Assembly (NCBI RefSeq): GCF_001426705.1
Contig: NZ_LMFC01000001.1
Location: forward strand, 547,789-611,788
Reading direction: 5' to 3'
Origin: Cellulomonas sp. Root485
Lineage (GTDB): Bacteria; Actinomycetota; Actinomycetes; Actinomycetales; Cellulomonadaceae
Length of the DNA stretch: 64,000 nt
This document shows positions 33,679 to 43,138 of this stretch, piece after piece (the stretch's first letter is position 1; each line of letters opens with the position of its first letter). The notes beneath the pieces were generated by a model. It saw only the letters and a list, made by a program, of their open reading frames with translations, did no database searches and was not told the DNA's origin. Both the position numbers and the translations under genes were made by a program.

Positions 33679-35349
33679 TCAGGCGGCCGCCGCGTCGTCG
33701 GTGAGCGGGTAGCCGGCCCGGCGGACGTGGTCGCGAGCGTGCGCGACGGCGGCGGGGAGGTCGTCGAACAGGTGCTCGTGATGGCGCAGCGCGTCCAGGA
33801 CGCCGACGGTGCGGAACAGCTCGACGTGCCCGTCGCGCACCCCCTTGATGAGCACCGTCACGCCGCGGGCCTCGAGCTGCTGGACGATCTCGCTGAGCAC
33901 GTGCGCTCCGGTGGCGTCGACGAGCTCGAGCTGCGACATGCGCAGCACGACGACGGTCACGCCGTCGAGACCCGTGACCTCGTCGAGCACCCGGTCGGCG
34001 GCTGCGAAGAAGAGCGGACCGTCGATGCGGATGACGGCGATCTGCTCGTCGCCGAGCTCTGGTTCGCCCGGCACCGGCTCGCGGGCGACACCCGCCGAGC
34101 GCGCGAGGCCGCGCAGCGCGAACCCGCCGGCGACGACGACCCCGATGCCGACGGCGACGATGAGGTCGACCGAGACCGTGACCACGGCCGTGACGACGAA
34201 GGCGGCGGCATCGGCGCGGGTCGAGCGCAGGATCGACCGGGCCGTCGCGACGTGGACCATGCGCACGGCCGTCACCATCAGCACGCCGGACAGCGCGGCG
34301 AGCGGGATGTGGGCGACCGGGCCCGCGACGACGAGGACGACGGCGAGCAGCACGGCGGCATGCGTCGCTGCCGCGGCCCGGGTTCGCGCGCCGGAGCGGA
34401 CGTTGACCGCGGTGCGGGCGATCGCCCCGGTGGCCGGCATGCCACCGAACAGACCCGCGGCGAGCGAGGCCAGGCCCTGGCCGACGAGCTCGCGGTCGGG
34501 GTCGTACGCGCCGGTGTCGGTGAGGGAGGCGGCGACCCGCGCGGACAGCAGCGACTCGATGGCGGCCAGTGCCGCGATGGTGAGCGCCGCCGGCAGGAGC
34601 GCCTGCATCGTCGCCGGGTCGAGGAGCGGGATCGACGGGGCGGGCAGGCTGTGCGGCAGGGCGCCGATGGTCGCGAGCGGGGCGTGCAGGGCCTGCGCCG
34701 CGACGGTTGCGACGACGATGCCGACGAGCGATCCGGGGATCCCCGGACGCAGCCGGGGGAGCCCCAGCATGCAGGCCGAGACGATCCCCACGGCGGCGAG
34801 CGACCACGCGAGGGTGGCGGGATCGGCGTTCGTCAGTGACCTCACCGCGGAGGCGACGACGTTGGTGTGCGGTCCCGCCTGCCCGCTCGCGCCGGTGACG
34901 GCGGGCACCTGCTGCAGGAAGATGATGGCGGCGATGCCGAGCGTGAAGCCCTCGATGACGGGCCAGGGGATGAACGACACGGCCCTGCCCAGCCGGGCGA
35001 CCCCGGCGAGGACGACCACGACCCCGGCCATGAGCGTGACCAGCGCGATGGCCCCCGCGCCGTGGGTCGCGACGATCGGTGCCAGGACGACGACCATGGC
35101 GCCGGTCGGTCCGGACACCTGCACGTGCGAGCCGCCGAACACGGCCGCGACCAGGCCGGCGACGATCGCGGTGATGAGCCCTGCTTCGGCGCCGGCACCG
35201 GACGCGATGCCGAACCCGAGCGCCAGCGGGAGGGCGACGATGCCGACCGTCAGCCCTGCGAGCAGGTCGGTGCGCCACGAGCGCGGCAGCTCGGCGTAGT
35301 CGGAGCGGCCCGGGAGAAGACGCTGCGCAGCTGCCCGCACCCGCGTCAT
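33679..35349 (-). CDS. SulP family anion transporter with STAS domain
   Basis: 556 residues. About 11 to 12 membrane helices, with the SulP signatures GIVALPLALGFGIASGAG, the HVQVSGPTGAM segment and GGMPATGAIARTAVNVRSGA, followed by a cytoplasmic STAS domain (about 435-545, LVDATGAHVLSEI). It transports sulfate, bicarbonate or another small anion. Its ATG overlaps the stop of the ArsR gene by four bases, so ArsR most likely controls it. Confidence 0.92.
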   Translation of the reverse strand: MTRVRAAAQRLLPGRSDYAELPRSWRTDLLAGLTVGIVALPLALGFGIASGAGAEAGLITAIVAGLVAAVFGGSHVQVSGPTGAMVVVLAPIVATHGAGAIALVTLMAGVVVVLAGVARLGRAVSFIPWPVIEGFTLGIAAIIFLQQVPAVTGASGQAGPHTNVVASAVRSLTNADPATLAWSLAAVGIVSACMLGLPRLRPGIPGSLVGIVVATVAAQALHAPLATIGALPHSLPAPSIPLLDPATMQALLPAALTIAALAAIESLLSARVAASLTDTGAYDPDRELVGQGLASLAAGLFGGMPATGAIARTAVNVRSGARTRAAAATHAAVLLAVVLVVAGPVAHIPLAALSGVLMVTAVRMVHVATARSILRSTRADAAAFVVTAVVTVSVDLIVAVGIGVVVAGGFALRGLARSAGVAREPVPGEPELGDEQIAVIRIDGPLFFAAADRVLDEVTGLDGVTVVVLRMSQLELVDATGAHVLSEIVQQLEARGVTVLIKGVRDGHVELFRTVGVLDALRHHEHLFDDLPAAVAHARDHVRRAGYPLTDDAAAA

Positions 35350-35717
35350 CGGGACAGGGCGGGCAGTCCCGCGACGTCGTCGAGCCGGGCGCCGTCGGTG
35401 GTCACGATGTCGACGAGCAGCCGGCGGGCGACGGCGAGCAGATCGGCGACGTCCGGGTGCGCGAGCCTGTAGTGGACGTGGCTCGCGCGCCGGTCGGACT
35501 CGACGAGGCGGTGGCGGCGCAGGACGGCCAGGTGCTGCGACAGGTGCGACGGCTCGAGCCCGGTCTGTGCCTGGAGCTCCGCGACGGTGTGCTCGTCGCC
35601 GTCGGCGAGCAGCTCGAGGAGGCGGATCCGGATCGGGTGCGACAGGCCCTTGAACAGGCCTGCCTTCACCTCGTAGAGCGGACGTTGGCTGCGCGAGTAC
35701 GGCTGACTGTGCGACAT
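35346..35717 (-). CDS. ArsR/SmtB family repressor
   Basis: 123 residues with a winged helix (LSHPIRIRLLELLADGDEHT, then LSQHLAVLRRHRLVE). It has no cysteine at all, so it cannot use the classic thiolate metal site. The ATG overlaps a 16-bp operator-like palindrome and lies nine bases after TATGAT, suggesting tight autoregulation. It is the first gene of an operon with the SulP transporter. Confidence 0.88.
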   Translation of the reverse strand: MSHSQPYSRSQRPLYEVKAGLFKGLSHPIRIRLLELLADGDEHTVAELQAQTGLEPSHLSQHLAVLRRHRLVESDRRASHVHYRLAHPDVADLLAVARRLLVDIVTTDGARLDDVAGLPALSR

Positions 35718-35732
35718 GATGAAGTCATCATA
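35716..35732 (-). promoter_or_regulatory. ArsR operator over the -10 box and start codon
   Basis: The inverted repeat ATGATGA-2 nt-TCATCAT (35716-35731) covers the minus-strand -10 hexamer TATGAT (35727-35732) and the ATG of the arsR-like gene. A repressor bound there would block its own transcription. Confidence 0.65.
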
Positions 35733-35773
35733 TCGTGCTCAGCGGTCGACCCTGACCGAGGAGCGGGAGGGCA

Positions 35774-36877
35774 TCAGCGACGAGCGGAGCCCGCCACGGG
35801 TCCGAGCGTGTCCGGTGTCGCGAGGACCTGGCGCTCGACGCGGGTGACGAACGGTGACGTCATGGCCCTGACGAGTGCGCCGTAGCCGAGCCCGAAGCGG
35901 AGCTCGTCGCCGACCGTCATCGGGTGGTCGCCGAGGTCGAGGACCAGGTGGTCGCTGCTCATCCCGAGCACGGACATCCCGTCCGGCGGGAGGAGGCCGA
36001 CGATGTCGACGTCCTGGCGGCCGAGCGCCACGATGGCTTGGCGGCGAGTGCCTCGCGCGCTGTGGGCCGGAGGTTCGCCGTACGTGGCCAGCGCCTGGGT
36101 GCCCCACGGGCGCGCGGGCTTGTCGGCGACCTCGATGATCTCCCCCACCAGGGCGAAGGCGTTCGTGCTCAGGCCGGCGATCGGTGTACGGCGGAGGGGC
36201 TCGGTACCGAGCAGGATCGACTCGCCGAGGCGCAGCTCGTCGGTGCGTCCGAGCCGGGCCGTCGTCAGCGCCCACTCCAGGGCGGCGGAGTTGCCGCCGG
36301 AGACGACGTCGAGCGTGATGCCGTGGTGCGCCTCGGTCCGGTCGACGAGCCGGTGCAGGACGTCCATGTTCGCGTCGTCGGGCACCACCCCGTTCTGGCA
36401 GGCCAGGTTCGTGCCGAGGCCGCGCAGCCGCAGCGACCGCGACGCCAGCACGACCCGGACCGCTGCCGGCACGTCGTCGACGGCGATGCCTTCGCGGAGG
36501 TCGCCGAGCTCGACCATGAGGATCACGTCGTGGCGGATCCCCGCGTGCGTCGCGGCGTCGTCGAGCGTGGCGATGACGGCGGGCTCGGTGTTGAGGCTGG
36601 CGGTCGCGGTGCGCACCACCTGCCCCACCTGGCTGATCATGGGGGAGCGGATCAGGGTCCGTGGCACCGAACCGTCCAGGCGGGCGAGGTTCTCGACCCG
36701 GGCGTCACCCAGGCCGATGGCTCCGCCGGCGAGCATCGCGGCAGCGACCCGCGGCGAGCCGAGGACGGCCTTGGTGACCCCGAGGACCCGGATGTCGCGC
36801 GCGGCCAACCGGTCCACCAGGACACGGGTGTTGCGCTCGACCAGGTCGAGGTCGATCTCGATCCGTGGGGCGCTCAC
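35774..36877 (-). CDS. Alanine/ornithine racemase family PLP enzyme
   Basis: 367 residues with the fold-III PLP architecture: IDLDLVERNTRVLVDRL at the N-terminus, PLP lysine in GVTKAVLG (about residue 35), DVVSGGNSAALEWAL (phosphate binding) and LRLGESILLG. It belongs to the racemase family that includes clostridial ornithine racemase, so it interconverts enantiomers of an amino acid whose identity is unknown. GTG start at 36877 overlaps the stop of the DUF1611 gene (GTGA), indicating a common function. Confidence 0.82.
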   Translation of the reverse strand: MSAPRIEIDLDLVERNTRVLVDRLAARDIRVLGVTKAVLGSPRVAAAMLAGGAIGLGDARVENLARLDGSVPRTLIRSPMISQVGQVVRTATASLNTEPAVIATLDDAATHAGIRHDVILMVELGDLREGIAVDDVPAAVRVVLASRSLRLRGLGTNLACQNGVVPDDANMDVLHRLVDRTEAHHGITLDVVSGGNSAALEWALTTARLGRTDELRLGESILLGTEPLRRTPIAGLSTNAFALVGEIIEVADKPARPWGTQALATYGEPPAHSARGTRRQAIVALGRQDVDIVGLLPPDGMSVLGMSSDHLVLDLGDHPMTVGDELRFGLGYGALVRAMTSPFVTRVERQVLATPDTLGPVAGSARR

Positions 36878-38052
36878 CGGATCGACGTGGAGGATTCCGC
36901 CTTCGGTGCGAGCTCGGGGAACGCGCGCAGGACCATGTCCACCAGGTCCTGGCCCGGCCGGGTCAGCGGGTCGGTGACCGGGAGGCCGAGCTCGAGTCGG
37001 TGGTCGTCGATGGACTGGTCGAGCTCGGCTGCGGTCATCGACTCGTGGTTGATGGTCACGCCGATCACCTGGGTGTCGGCGAACGCCTCGATCAGCGCGA
37101 TCTCGCTGGCCACGGTCGGCATCGGCATCATCGGGAAGTCCCCGAGGACCTCGCGCTTCGGTGCGTGCTGCACGATCACACCCTGGGGGCGGCTGCCTCG
37201 CAGGATGTGCCCGGACGTCAGGTACGCCGGGTGGCTCAGCGCGCCCTGCCCCTCGACGACGATCACGTCGGGGTTCTCGCCCTCGAACGCGGCGACGACC
37301 TGGTGCTCGACCTCGCCGGAGCAGAACTGCGGGACCAGGGCGTCCAGGGCGACGCCGTACTTGCCGCCCTGGATCAGCGTGGTCTGGCCCGTCCCGACCA
37401 TGACCGCGTGGATCCCTCGGGCGTTCAGCGCCTGGACCAGCAGCGTCGCGGTGGTCCGCTTGCCGATGGCGCCGTCGGTACCCAGCACCGCGATCCGCGG
37501 GCAGGTGACGTCGAAGATCCGCCCCGAGAACAGGTGCAGGTCACGCTTGTCCTTCGGGCGGCGGACGTCGGTGATGGTCACCCGCGCGAGAAGGGCGGCG
37601 GCGACGAACTCGGCGTCGTCGTTGAGGAACTCGTGCAGACCGTTGATGACGTGCATGCCCTGGGCGATCCCGTCGAGCAGCACGACCCGCTGCTCCTGCG
37701 ACAGCAGGCCGTCGGCCGGCGCGAGACCGCAGATCAGGTAGTCGGGGACCGGCCCGGCGTCGGCGATCGCCTCACCCAGCGTGGCGACGATGGGGATGCC
37801 GTTCGGGACCCCGTCGAGGAACGTCCCGGCGTCGGTGCCGGCGCACCTGCTGTCGATGACGGAGAGGATCTCGTACTTCTCCGAGTGCCGGACCAGGCCG
37901 TTGCCGGTCTTGCCGTCCTGCTCCCCGAACTGGCCCTCGCAGTAGACGACCGCGGTCGAGCCGACCGGGAGGGCGAAGGGTTCGGCCGGGGCGGTCTCGT
38001 CGAGACTCCGGAAGGCGTGGGGCAGCGAGGAGCTGTTGGTGAGCGCAGACAT
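36874..38052 (-). CDS. DUF1611 (DgcN-like) protein
   Basis: 392 residues. An N-terminal Rossmann-like domain precedes a P-loop domain (GTDGAIGKRTTATLL, about residue 190) and VVEGQGALSHPAY, typical of DUF1611/COG3367. A member (DgcN) has been reported as a D-glutamate N-acetyltransferase, so acyl transfer to a D-amino acid is a reasonable guess, and the coupled downstream racemase fits. The ATG at 38052 has AGAGGG seven bases upstream. It follows the FdhF-like gene by 114 bp. Confidence 0.8.
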   Translation of the reverse strand: MSALTNSSSLPHAFRSLDETAPAEPFALPVGSTAVVYCEGQFGEQDGKTGNGLVRHSEKYEILSVIDSRCAGTDAGTFLDGVPNGIPIVATLGEAIADAGPVPDYLICGLAPADGLLSQEQRVVLLDGIAQGMHVINGLHEFLNDDAEFVAAALLARVTITDVRRPKDKRDLHLFSGRIFDVTCPRIAVLGTDGAIGKRTTATLLVQALNARGIHAVMVGTGQTTLIQGGKYGVALDALVPQFCSGEVEHQVVAAFEGENPDVIVVEGQGALSHPAYLTSGHILRGSRPQGVIVQHAPKREVLGDFPMMPMPTVASEIALIEAFADTQVIGVTINHESMTAAELDQSIDDHRLELGLPVTDPLTRPGQDLVDMVLRAFPELAPKAESSTSIR

Positions 38053-38138
38053 GTGGTCCCTCTGAGAAGGCTCAGAGGAGGCGACGGGATCGTGGCCGGG
38101 CGATGCGCCCAACGGTCAACGAGTGGTCTGCACTGAGT

Positions 38139-38156
38139 GCCGGCAAAGTTGCCGGC
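38139..38156 (-). promoter_or_regulatory. Hairpin between the FdhF-like and DUF1611 genes
   Basis: GCCGGCAA and TTGCCGGC (8 bp, minimal loop) lie in the 114-bp gap after the FdhF-like stop. It may separate the two transcription units or be an operator. Confidence 0.4.
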
Positions 38157-38166
38157 GAGCCCGACC

Positions 38167-40467
38167 TTAGCCGCTCGGCACCGACTTCCCTGCATCGTCG
38201 CCCGTTCGCCGCTCCAGCCGGACCACGATCGCCTTCGACACGGGGGTGTTGCTGCCGAGCGCTGTGCTGGCCAGGGGGATCAGCACGTTCGCCTCGGGGA
38301 AGTACGCGGCGGCGCAGCCGCGGGACGTCGGGTACGCGACGACGCGGTAGTTGCGCAGCGACCGGTCGGGCTCGCCGGGCCACTCGCTGTGGATGTCGAC
38401 GCGGTCCCCGTCGGCCAGGTCGAGGTCGACGAGGTCCTCCGGGTTCACCAGGATGACGTCACGGCCACCGCGGATGCCGCGGTAGCGGTCGTTGAGGCTG
38501 TACATCGTGGTGTTGAACTGGTCGTGGGAGCGGATGGTCTGCAGGATCAGGCGGCCGGGCGGGCACTCGACGGGGACCAGGTCGTTGACCGTGAGCATGG
38601 CCTTGCCGGTCGCCGTCGGGAAGGTCCGGGAGTCCCGGGGGCCGTTGGGCAGGACGAAGCCTCCGGAGCGACGGACCTTCTCGTTGAAGTCGCCGAACCC
38701 GGGGACGACTCGGGAGATCGAGTCGCGGATGGTGTCGTAGTCACGCTCGAAGGCGGCCCAGTCGATGGGGCCGTCGTCGCCGAGCACCGCCCGGGCGAGG
38801 CGCGTGACGATGGAGACCTCGGAGAGCAGCAGGTCCGAGACGGGCGGGAGGGGTCCGTGCGTCGCGTGGACGGCGCACACGGAGTCCTCGACGGACACGA
38901 ACTGCGGTCCGGTCTCCTGCAGGTCGACGTCGGTCCGGCCGAGCGTCGGCAGGATCAGCGCCTCGGCGCCGGTGACCACGTGCGACCGGTTGAGCTTGGT
39001 GGACACCTGCACCGTGAGGTCGGTCCCGTGCATCGCGGCCTCGGCCGCCGCGGTGTCGGAGATCGCCGCCACGAGGTTGCCCCCGAGCGCGAACCACACC
39101 TTGATCTCGCCGCGGCGCATCGCCTCGATCGACTGGACGGAGTCGAGCCCGTGCCGGCGCGGCGGCTCGAACGAGAACTCGGCACCGAGGGCGTCGAGGA
39201 AGCTGTCCGGCATCCGCTCCCAGATGCCCATCGTGCGGTCGCCCTGCACGTTGCTGTGCCCGCGGATCGGGGAGGCGCCCGCGCCCGGCTTGCCGATGTT
39301 CCCGCGGAGCAGCAGGAGGTTGATGATCTCCTTGATCGTGTCGACGCCCTTGCGGTGCTGCGTCAGCCCCATCGCCCACGTGATGATCACGCGGTCGGCG
39401 GCGAGGTAGCGCTCGGCCAGCCGGTCCATCTCAGCCACGGTCAGGCCGGTGGCCGTGAGCACCTCCTGCTCGTCGAGCGCTGCGAGGTGGGTCCGCAGTT
39501 CGTCGAGGCCGAGCGTGTGCTCCGCGAGGAACTCGTGGTCGAGGACCGTGCCGGGGGCGCGGTCCTCCGCCTCCAGGACCCGGCGGGAGATCCACTGCAG
39601 GAGCGCCATGTCGCCGCCGCTGCGGATCTGCAGGAACTGGTCGGCCAGGTCCGTCCCGTGGCCGAGGACCCCGCGCACGGTCTGCGGGTTCTTGTAGCGC
39701 CGCAGTGCTGCCTCCGGCAGCGGGTTCACCGAGACGATCGTCGCGCCGTGCCGCTTCGCGTTCTCGAGCGCGGTCAGCATGCGCGGGTGGTTGGTGCCGG
39801 GGTTCTGCCCCATGACGATGATCAGGTCCGACTGCGCGAAGTCGTCGTACGCGATGGTCGACTTCCCGACGCCGACCGTGGCGAGCATCGCGGTGCCCGT
39901 CGACTCGTGGCACATGTTGGAGCAGTCGGGCAGGTTGTTGGTGCCGAAGGCGCGCACGAAGAGCTGGTAGACGAACGCCGTCTCGTTGGCCGTGCGACCG
40001 CTGGTGTAGAACGCGGCCTGGTCGGGCGAGTCGAGCCCGCGCAGCTTGTCGGCGACCAGCCGGAACGCGTCGACCCAGCTGATGGGGACGTAGTGGTCGC
40101 TGCCGGCGGCCTTGTGGACGGGTTCGACGAGCCGGCCTTGCTGGCCCAGCCAGTACTCCGACCGGTCCCGCAGGTCGGTGAGCGAGTGCTCGGCCCAGAA
40201 CGACGTCGGGACGGTCGCCGTGGTGGCCTCCCACGCGACCGCGCGCGCACCGTTCTCACAGAACTCGACCCTCCCGCGATGGTCCGGGTCCGGCCACGCG
40301 CAGCTCATGCAGTCGAAGCCGTCCTTCTGGTTCACCTTGGTGAGCAGCCTCAGCGCGCGGCTCGGACCCAGCCCGTCGAGCACGTAGCCCATCGCACTGA
40401 CGACGGAGGGGAGCCCGACGGCCCACGCCTCGGGTGGGCGGACGGTGAACCGGGGCTCGCGGGCCAT
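38167..40467 (-). CDS. FdhF/YdeP family molybdopterin oxidoreductase
   Basis: 766 residues. It has molybdopterin-guanine dinucleotide binding features (GQNPGTNHPRMLTALENAKR, WAMGLTQHRKG, IRGHSNVQGDRTMG) and the C-terminal MopB domain (LNDRYRGIRGG). The metal ligand is probably Cys186 in NMCHESTG. N-terminal cysteines C53, C56 and C70 do not make the full four-cysteine cluster motif of true formate dehydrogenases, consistent with the YdeP branch, whose substrate is unclear. ATG overlaps the fdhD stop by one base (TGATG). Confidence 0.9.
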   Translation of the reverse strand: MAREPRFTVRPPEAWAVGLPSVVSAMGYVLDGLGPSRALRLLTKVNQKDGFDCMSCAWPDPDHRGRVEFCENGARAVAWEATTATVPTSFWAEHSLTDLRDRSEYWLGQQGRLVEPVHKAAGSDHYVPISWVDAFRLVADKLRGLDSPDQAAFYTSGRTANETAFVYQLFVRAFGTNNLPDCSNMCHESTGTAMLATVGVGKSTIAYDDFAQSDLIIVMGQNPGTNHPRMLTALENAKRHGATIVSVNPLPEAALRRYKNPQTVRGVLGHGTDLADQFLQIRSGGDMALLQWISRRVLEAEDRAPGTVLDHEFLAEHTLGLDELRTHLAALDEQEVLTATGLTVAEMDRLAERYLAADRVIITWAMGLTQHRKGVDTIKEIINLLLLRGNIGKPGAGASPIRGHSNVQGDRTMGIWERMPDSFLDALGAEFSFEPPRRHGLDSVQSIEAMRRGEIKVWFALGGNLVAAISDTAAAEAAMHGTDLTVQVSTKLNRSHVVTGAEALILPTLGRTDVDLQETGPQFVSVEDSVCAVHATHGPLPPVSDLLLSEVSIVTRLARAVLGDDGPIDWAAFERDYDTIRDSISRVVPGFGDFNEKVRRSGGFVLPNGPRDSRTFPTATGKAMLTVNDLVPVECPPGRLILQTIRSHDQFNTTMYSLNDRYRGIRGGRDVILVNPEDLVDLDLADGDRVDIHSEWPGEPDRSLRNYRVVAYPTSRGCAAAYFPEANVLIPLASTALGSNTPVSKAIVVRLERRTGDDAGKSVPSG

Positions 40468-41309
40468 CAGGCGTGCACCCGCACGAGCACGCGCTCCGGC
40501 CGGGAGTACACGACCATCGACGCCCCCCGCAGGAAGCCCACGAGCGTGATCCCCGACTCCTGCGCGAGGTCGGCGGCGAGCGACGACGGCGCCGACACGG
40601 CCGCGAGGACGGGGATACCCGCCATGAGCGCCTTCTGGGTGAGCTCGAACGACGCGCGGCCCGACACCATGAGCACCGTGCCGCGCAGCGGCAGCCGGCC
40701 CCCGGTCAGCGCCCACCCGACCACCTTGTCGACGGCGTTGTGGCGACCGACGTCCTCCCGCAGCACGAGAAGCTCGCCCGTCGCACCGTCGAACAGGGCC
40801 GCGGCGTGCAGCCCACCCGTCCTGTCGAAGACGTCCTGGTGCTCGCGGAGCCGGTCCGGGAACGTCGCCAGGAGGTCGGCGGGCAGGACGAGCTCGTCGG
40901 CGTCGACCGTCCAGTGCGAGTGCGTGCGGACGGCGTCGATGCTGGCCTTGCCGCACAGCCCGCAGGACGACGTCGTGTAGAAGGAGCGCTCGAGGGACGG
41001 GTCCGGTGCGGGGACGTCGCGCGCGAGCGTCACGTCGAGGACGTTGTAGGTGTTGAGGCCCTCGTCGGTCGCGCCGGCGCAGTACCGCGCCGCGACGACG
41101 TGGTCCGCGGCGGTGACGACGCCCTCCGACACGAGGAACCCGGCAGCGAGCTCGACGTCGTGGCCGGGGGTCCTCATGGTGACGGCGAGCGACCGTCCCC
41201 CGACGCGGATCTCGAGGGGCTCCTCGGCAGCGAGGACGTCCTCGGCCCGGTGGACGCCGGTGTCCAGGTCGATGCGCGTCACCCGTCGACGGGCCGTGAT
41301 TCTTGCCAT
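40467..41309 (-). CDS. fdhD: FdhD sulfurtransferase (formate dehydrogenase accessory)
   Basis: 280 residues with the catalytic SSCGLCG motif (CxxC) and the family segments [19 protein letters not shown] and [20 protein letters not shown]. FdhD passes sulfur from a cysteine desulfurase to the molybdenum cofactor of formate dehydrogenase-type enzymes. Its coupling to the FdhF-like gene identifies that oxidoreductase as its client. Divergent from the small membrane protein at 41384. Confidence 0.95.
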   Translation of the reverse strand: MARITARRRVTRIDLDTGVHRAEDVLAAEEPLEIRVGGRSLAVTMRTPGHDVELAAGFLVSEGVVTAADHVVAARYCAGATDEGLNTYNVLDVTLARDVPAPDPSLERSFYTTSSCGLCGKASIDAVRTHSHWTVDADELVLPADLLATFPDRLREHQDVFDRTGGLHAAALFDGATGELLVLREDVGRHNAVDKVVGWALTGGRLPLRGTVLMVSGRASFELTQKALMAGIPVLAAVSAPSSLAADLAQESGITLVGFLRGASMVVYSRPERVLVRVHA

Positions 41310-41371
41310 GCCCCACTATCGCTCGTCGGGCCGCCCGCGGAGTGGTGCGTCGCCCCACCGGCCGCCGTCGC

Positions 41372-41377
41372 CATACT
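41372..41377 (+). promoter_or_regulatory. Leaderless -10 element of the small membrane protein gene
   Basis: CATACT followed by six bases and the ATG at 41384. Confidence 0.45.
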
Positions 41378-41383
41378 GCGGGC

Positions 41384-41815
41384 ATGGACGACGCCCCTGC
41401 GCCGCGTGCGCTTCGCCGCCTCCCCGCCGTGATCGCGGCTGCGGCCGCCGCCTGGTGGACGGGGACGGTGTCGTGGGCCTACCTGGTGAACACGCAGGGC
41501 CCGATGGGCGAGGCGGGGCTCGGAGCGGTGATCGCCGCGCTGGCGGCCACGGTGCTCGCGGCCTGCGCCGTCTTCGCCGGGACGAGCGCGCTCACGCGGC
41601 GCAGCACGGTGGCCGGGATCGGCTGCGCCGTGGTGGTGGTCGCTGCTGCGGCGGTGCTCGCGCCGACCGTCGTGGACCGGCACCACAGCTTCGTCGACCG
41701 CCCGGACCGCACGGCGACCTGCACCGGGTGGCAGTTCGACCACTACCCCCCGGGCACGTCGGACGCGCCGGAGCTCGTGTACTGCGTGGGCGTGGAACGC
41801 CCGGTCGAGGGCTGA
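41384..41815 (+). CDS. Small predicted membrane protein
   Basis: 143 residues with about three hydrophobic helices (AVIAAAAAAWWTGTVSWAYL, then a second and third in the AVIAALAATVLAACAVF and GIGCAVVVVAAAAVLAPTV segments). The C-terminal 40 residues are soluble with two cysteines (TCTGWQ and VYCVG) that could form a disulfide outside the cell. No family recognised. Confidence 0.6.
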   Translation: MDDAPAPRALRRLPAVIAAAAAAWWTGTVSWAYLVNTQGPMGEAGLGAVIAALAATVLAACAVFAGTSALTRRSTVAGIGCAVVVVAAAAVLAPTVVDRHHSFVDRPDRTATCTGWQFDHYPPGTSDAPELVYCVGVERPVEG

Positions 41816-41893
41816 GCACGCACGTCCCGCGTACGCGGCGGCCCCCGCTGCAGAGCACGCCGACACCCCCGGCGACCGCGCCGAGAGACTTCC

Positions 41894-43138
41894 TCAGCAG
41901 GAGGCAGAGGACTTCTTCGGCACGGTGAGCGGGGCGCCGGGGGTGGCGGGGAGAACCCAGGCATCGCTCCAGCCCTGTGCGGCCAGGGAAGCGTCGAGCT
42001 CTCGGCCGCCCGCGCTCCACGGCAGCTCGAGCGCACCGCAGATGAGCATGCCCTGGAGGAGCTCGTCCGACGGCTCCACGTCGGCCGCTTCGGCAAAGGT
42101 CCGGCCCGCGACGTCATACGTCCGCCACCCGAACGGCTCGGCGCCGCTGCAGGAGACGAGTGCGGAGGTGGCGAGGACGTGCGTGAGACCGCACTCGGAG
42201 CTGCCCTCCGGCGCGGCACCGAGCGGGCCGCTCGCGGTCGAGTCGTTCGTCAGGTCGATGCTCGTGAGCTCGTACCCGTCCACCGAACGTGCCAGGAACT
42301 CGACCACGTCGTGGGCGACGGGGTCGAGCCACACGTCTCCCTCGATCTCGTCCCCGGCGAGCGGGGTGATGGTGCCGTCGGTGGTCTGCCAGTAGAGCCC
42401 GTGGACGCCCGTCGGGAAGTGCGGGTCCGCGTCGGCCCAGAGCACGCGACCGTCCGCCTGCTGGAGGATCGGCGCCGCGTCGTGGGACGTCGGGCCGAGG
42501 CGGAACGGGCTGAGGCTCCCGTCGCGCAGGTCGACCTCGGTGTACCACCAGCTCTCGCCCAGGCCCTTGAAGTACAGCCAGGCCTTGCGCTGCGTCGCGT
42601 CCCACCACATGATCTCGCCGCCGCCGTCGGCCGGGAGCGAGGACAGGCGGTACGTCGCGCTGTCCGGTGCGACGAGGAAGAGGGCCTGCGTACCCGCCGG
42701 GTCGAAGGTGCCGTCGTCCTCGCCGGGGATGACCGTGACTGTCGAGAAGAGGGTGAGGGCCCACCCCGGACCGACCGTGTCCCAGGTGTCGTCGGTCATG
42801 ACCCAGGCGTCAGGCTCCGACGTGTGTCCCTTCGGTGCGAGAGCACGGGCGGTCGCGGTCGCCGTCGGTGTGCTCGAGGGCTCGACGGACGGTGTCGGCG
42901 TCGTGGTGTGCGCCGGCGGGGCGGGTGCCGGAGCGCTTCGGTCCAGGAGCGCGGAACCCGTGAGCGCGACCAGGACGAGTGCGGCCGCGGACCCGGCCGC
43001 GATCAGCGACTCGTGCCGGCGACGCCGGCCGCGGGCTGCGCGGGCGATGAGCGGGACGGAGAGACCCGGCCGGCGGCGGTGGCGCTCGGTGACCTCGAGA
43101 CTCAGCTCCTCGAGTCCCCTGCGGAAGTCGTCGGTCAT
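41894..43138 (-). CDS. Membrane-anchored partner of the sigma factor (putative anti-sigma or sensor)
   Basis: 414 residues. A short cytoplasmic N-terminus with several basic residues is followed by one membrane helix (about 45-65, LIAAGSAAALVLVALTGSAL), a Thr/Pro linker and a large extracytoplasmic domain rich in W/D and short repeats, suggesting a beta-propeller. The ATG overlaps the sigma factor stop (ATGA). The position implies an anti-sigma or sensing role, but no ZAS (HxxxCxxC) anti-sigma motif is present. Confidence 0.65.
   Translation of the reverse strand: MTDDFRRGLEELSLEVTERHRRRPGLSVPLIARAARGRRRRHESLIAAGSAAALVLVALTGSALLDRSAPAPAPPAHTTTPTPSVEPSSTPTATATARALAPKGHTSEPDAWVMTDDTWDTVGPGWALTLFSTVTVIPGEDDGTFDPAGTQALFLVAPDSATYRLSSLPADGGGEIMWWDATQRKAWLYFKGLGESWWYTEVDLRDGSLSPFRLGPTSHDAAPILQQADGRVLWADADPHFPTGVHGLYWQTTDGTITPLAGDEIEGDVWLDPVAHDVVEFLARSVDGYELTSIDLTNDSTASGPLGAAPEGSSECGLTHVLATSALVSCSGAEPFGWRTYDVAGRTFAEAADVEPSDELLQGMLICGALELPWSAGGRELDASLAAQGWSDAWVLPATPGAPLTVPKKSSASC

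Noticed and set aside
38137-40980. 947-residue plus-strand open frame antisense to the FdhF-like gene
   Set aside because: Shadow of a confident molybdopterin enzyme; no start signal or domain.
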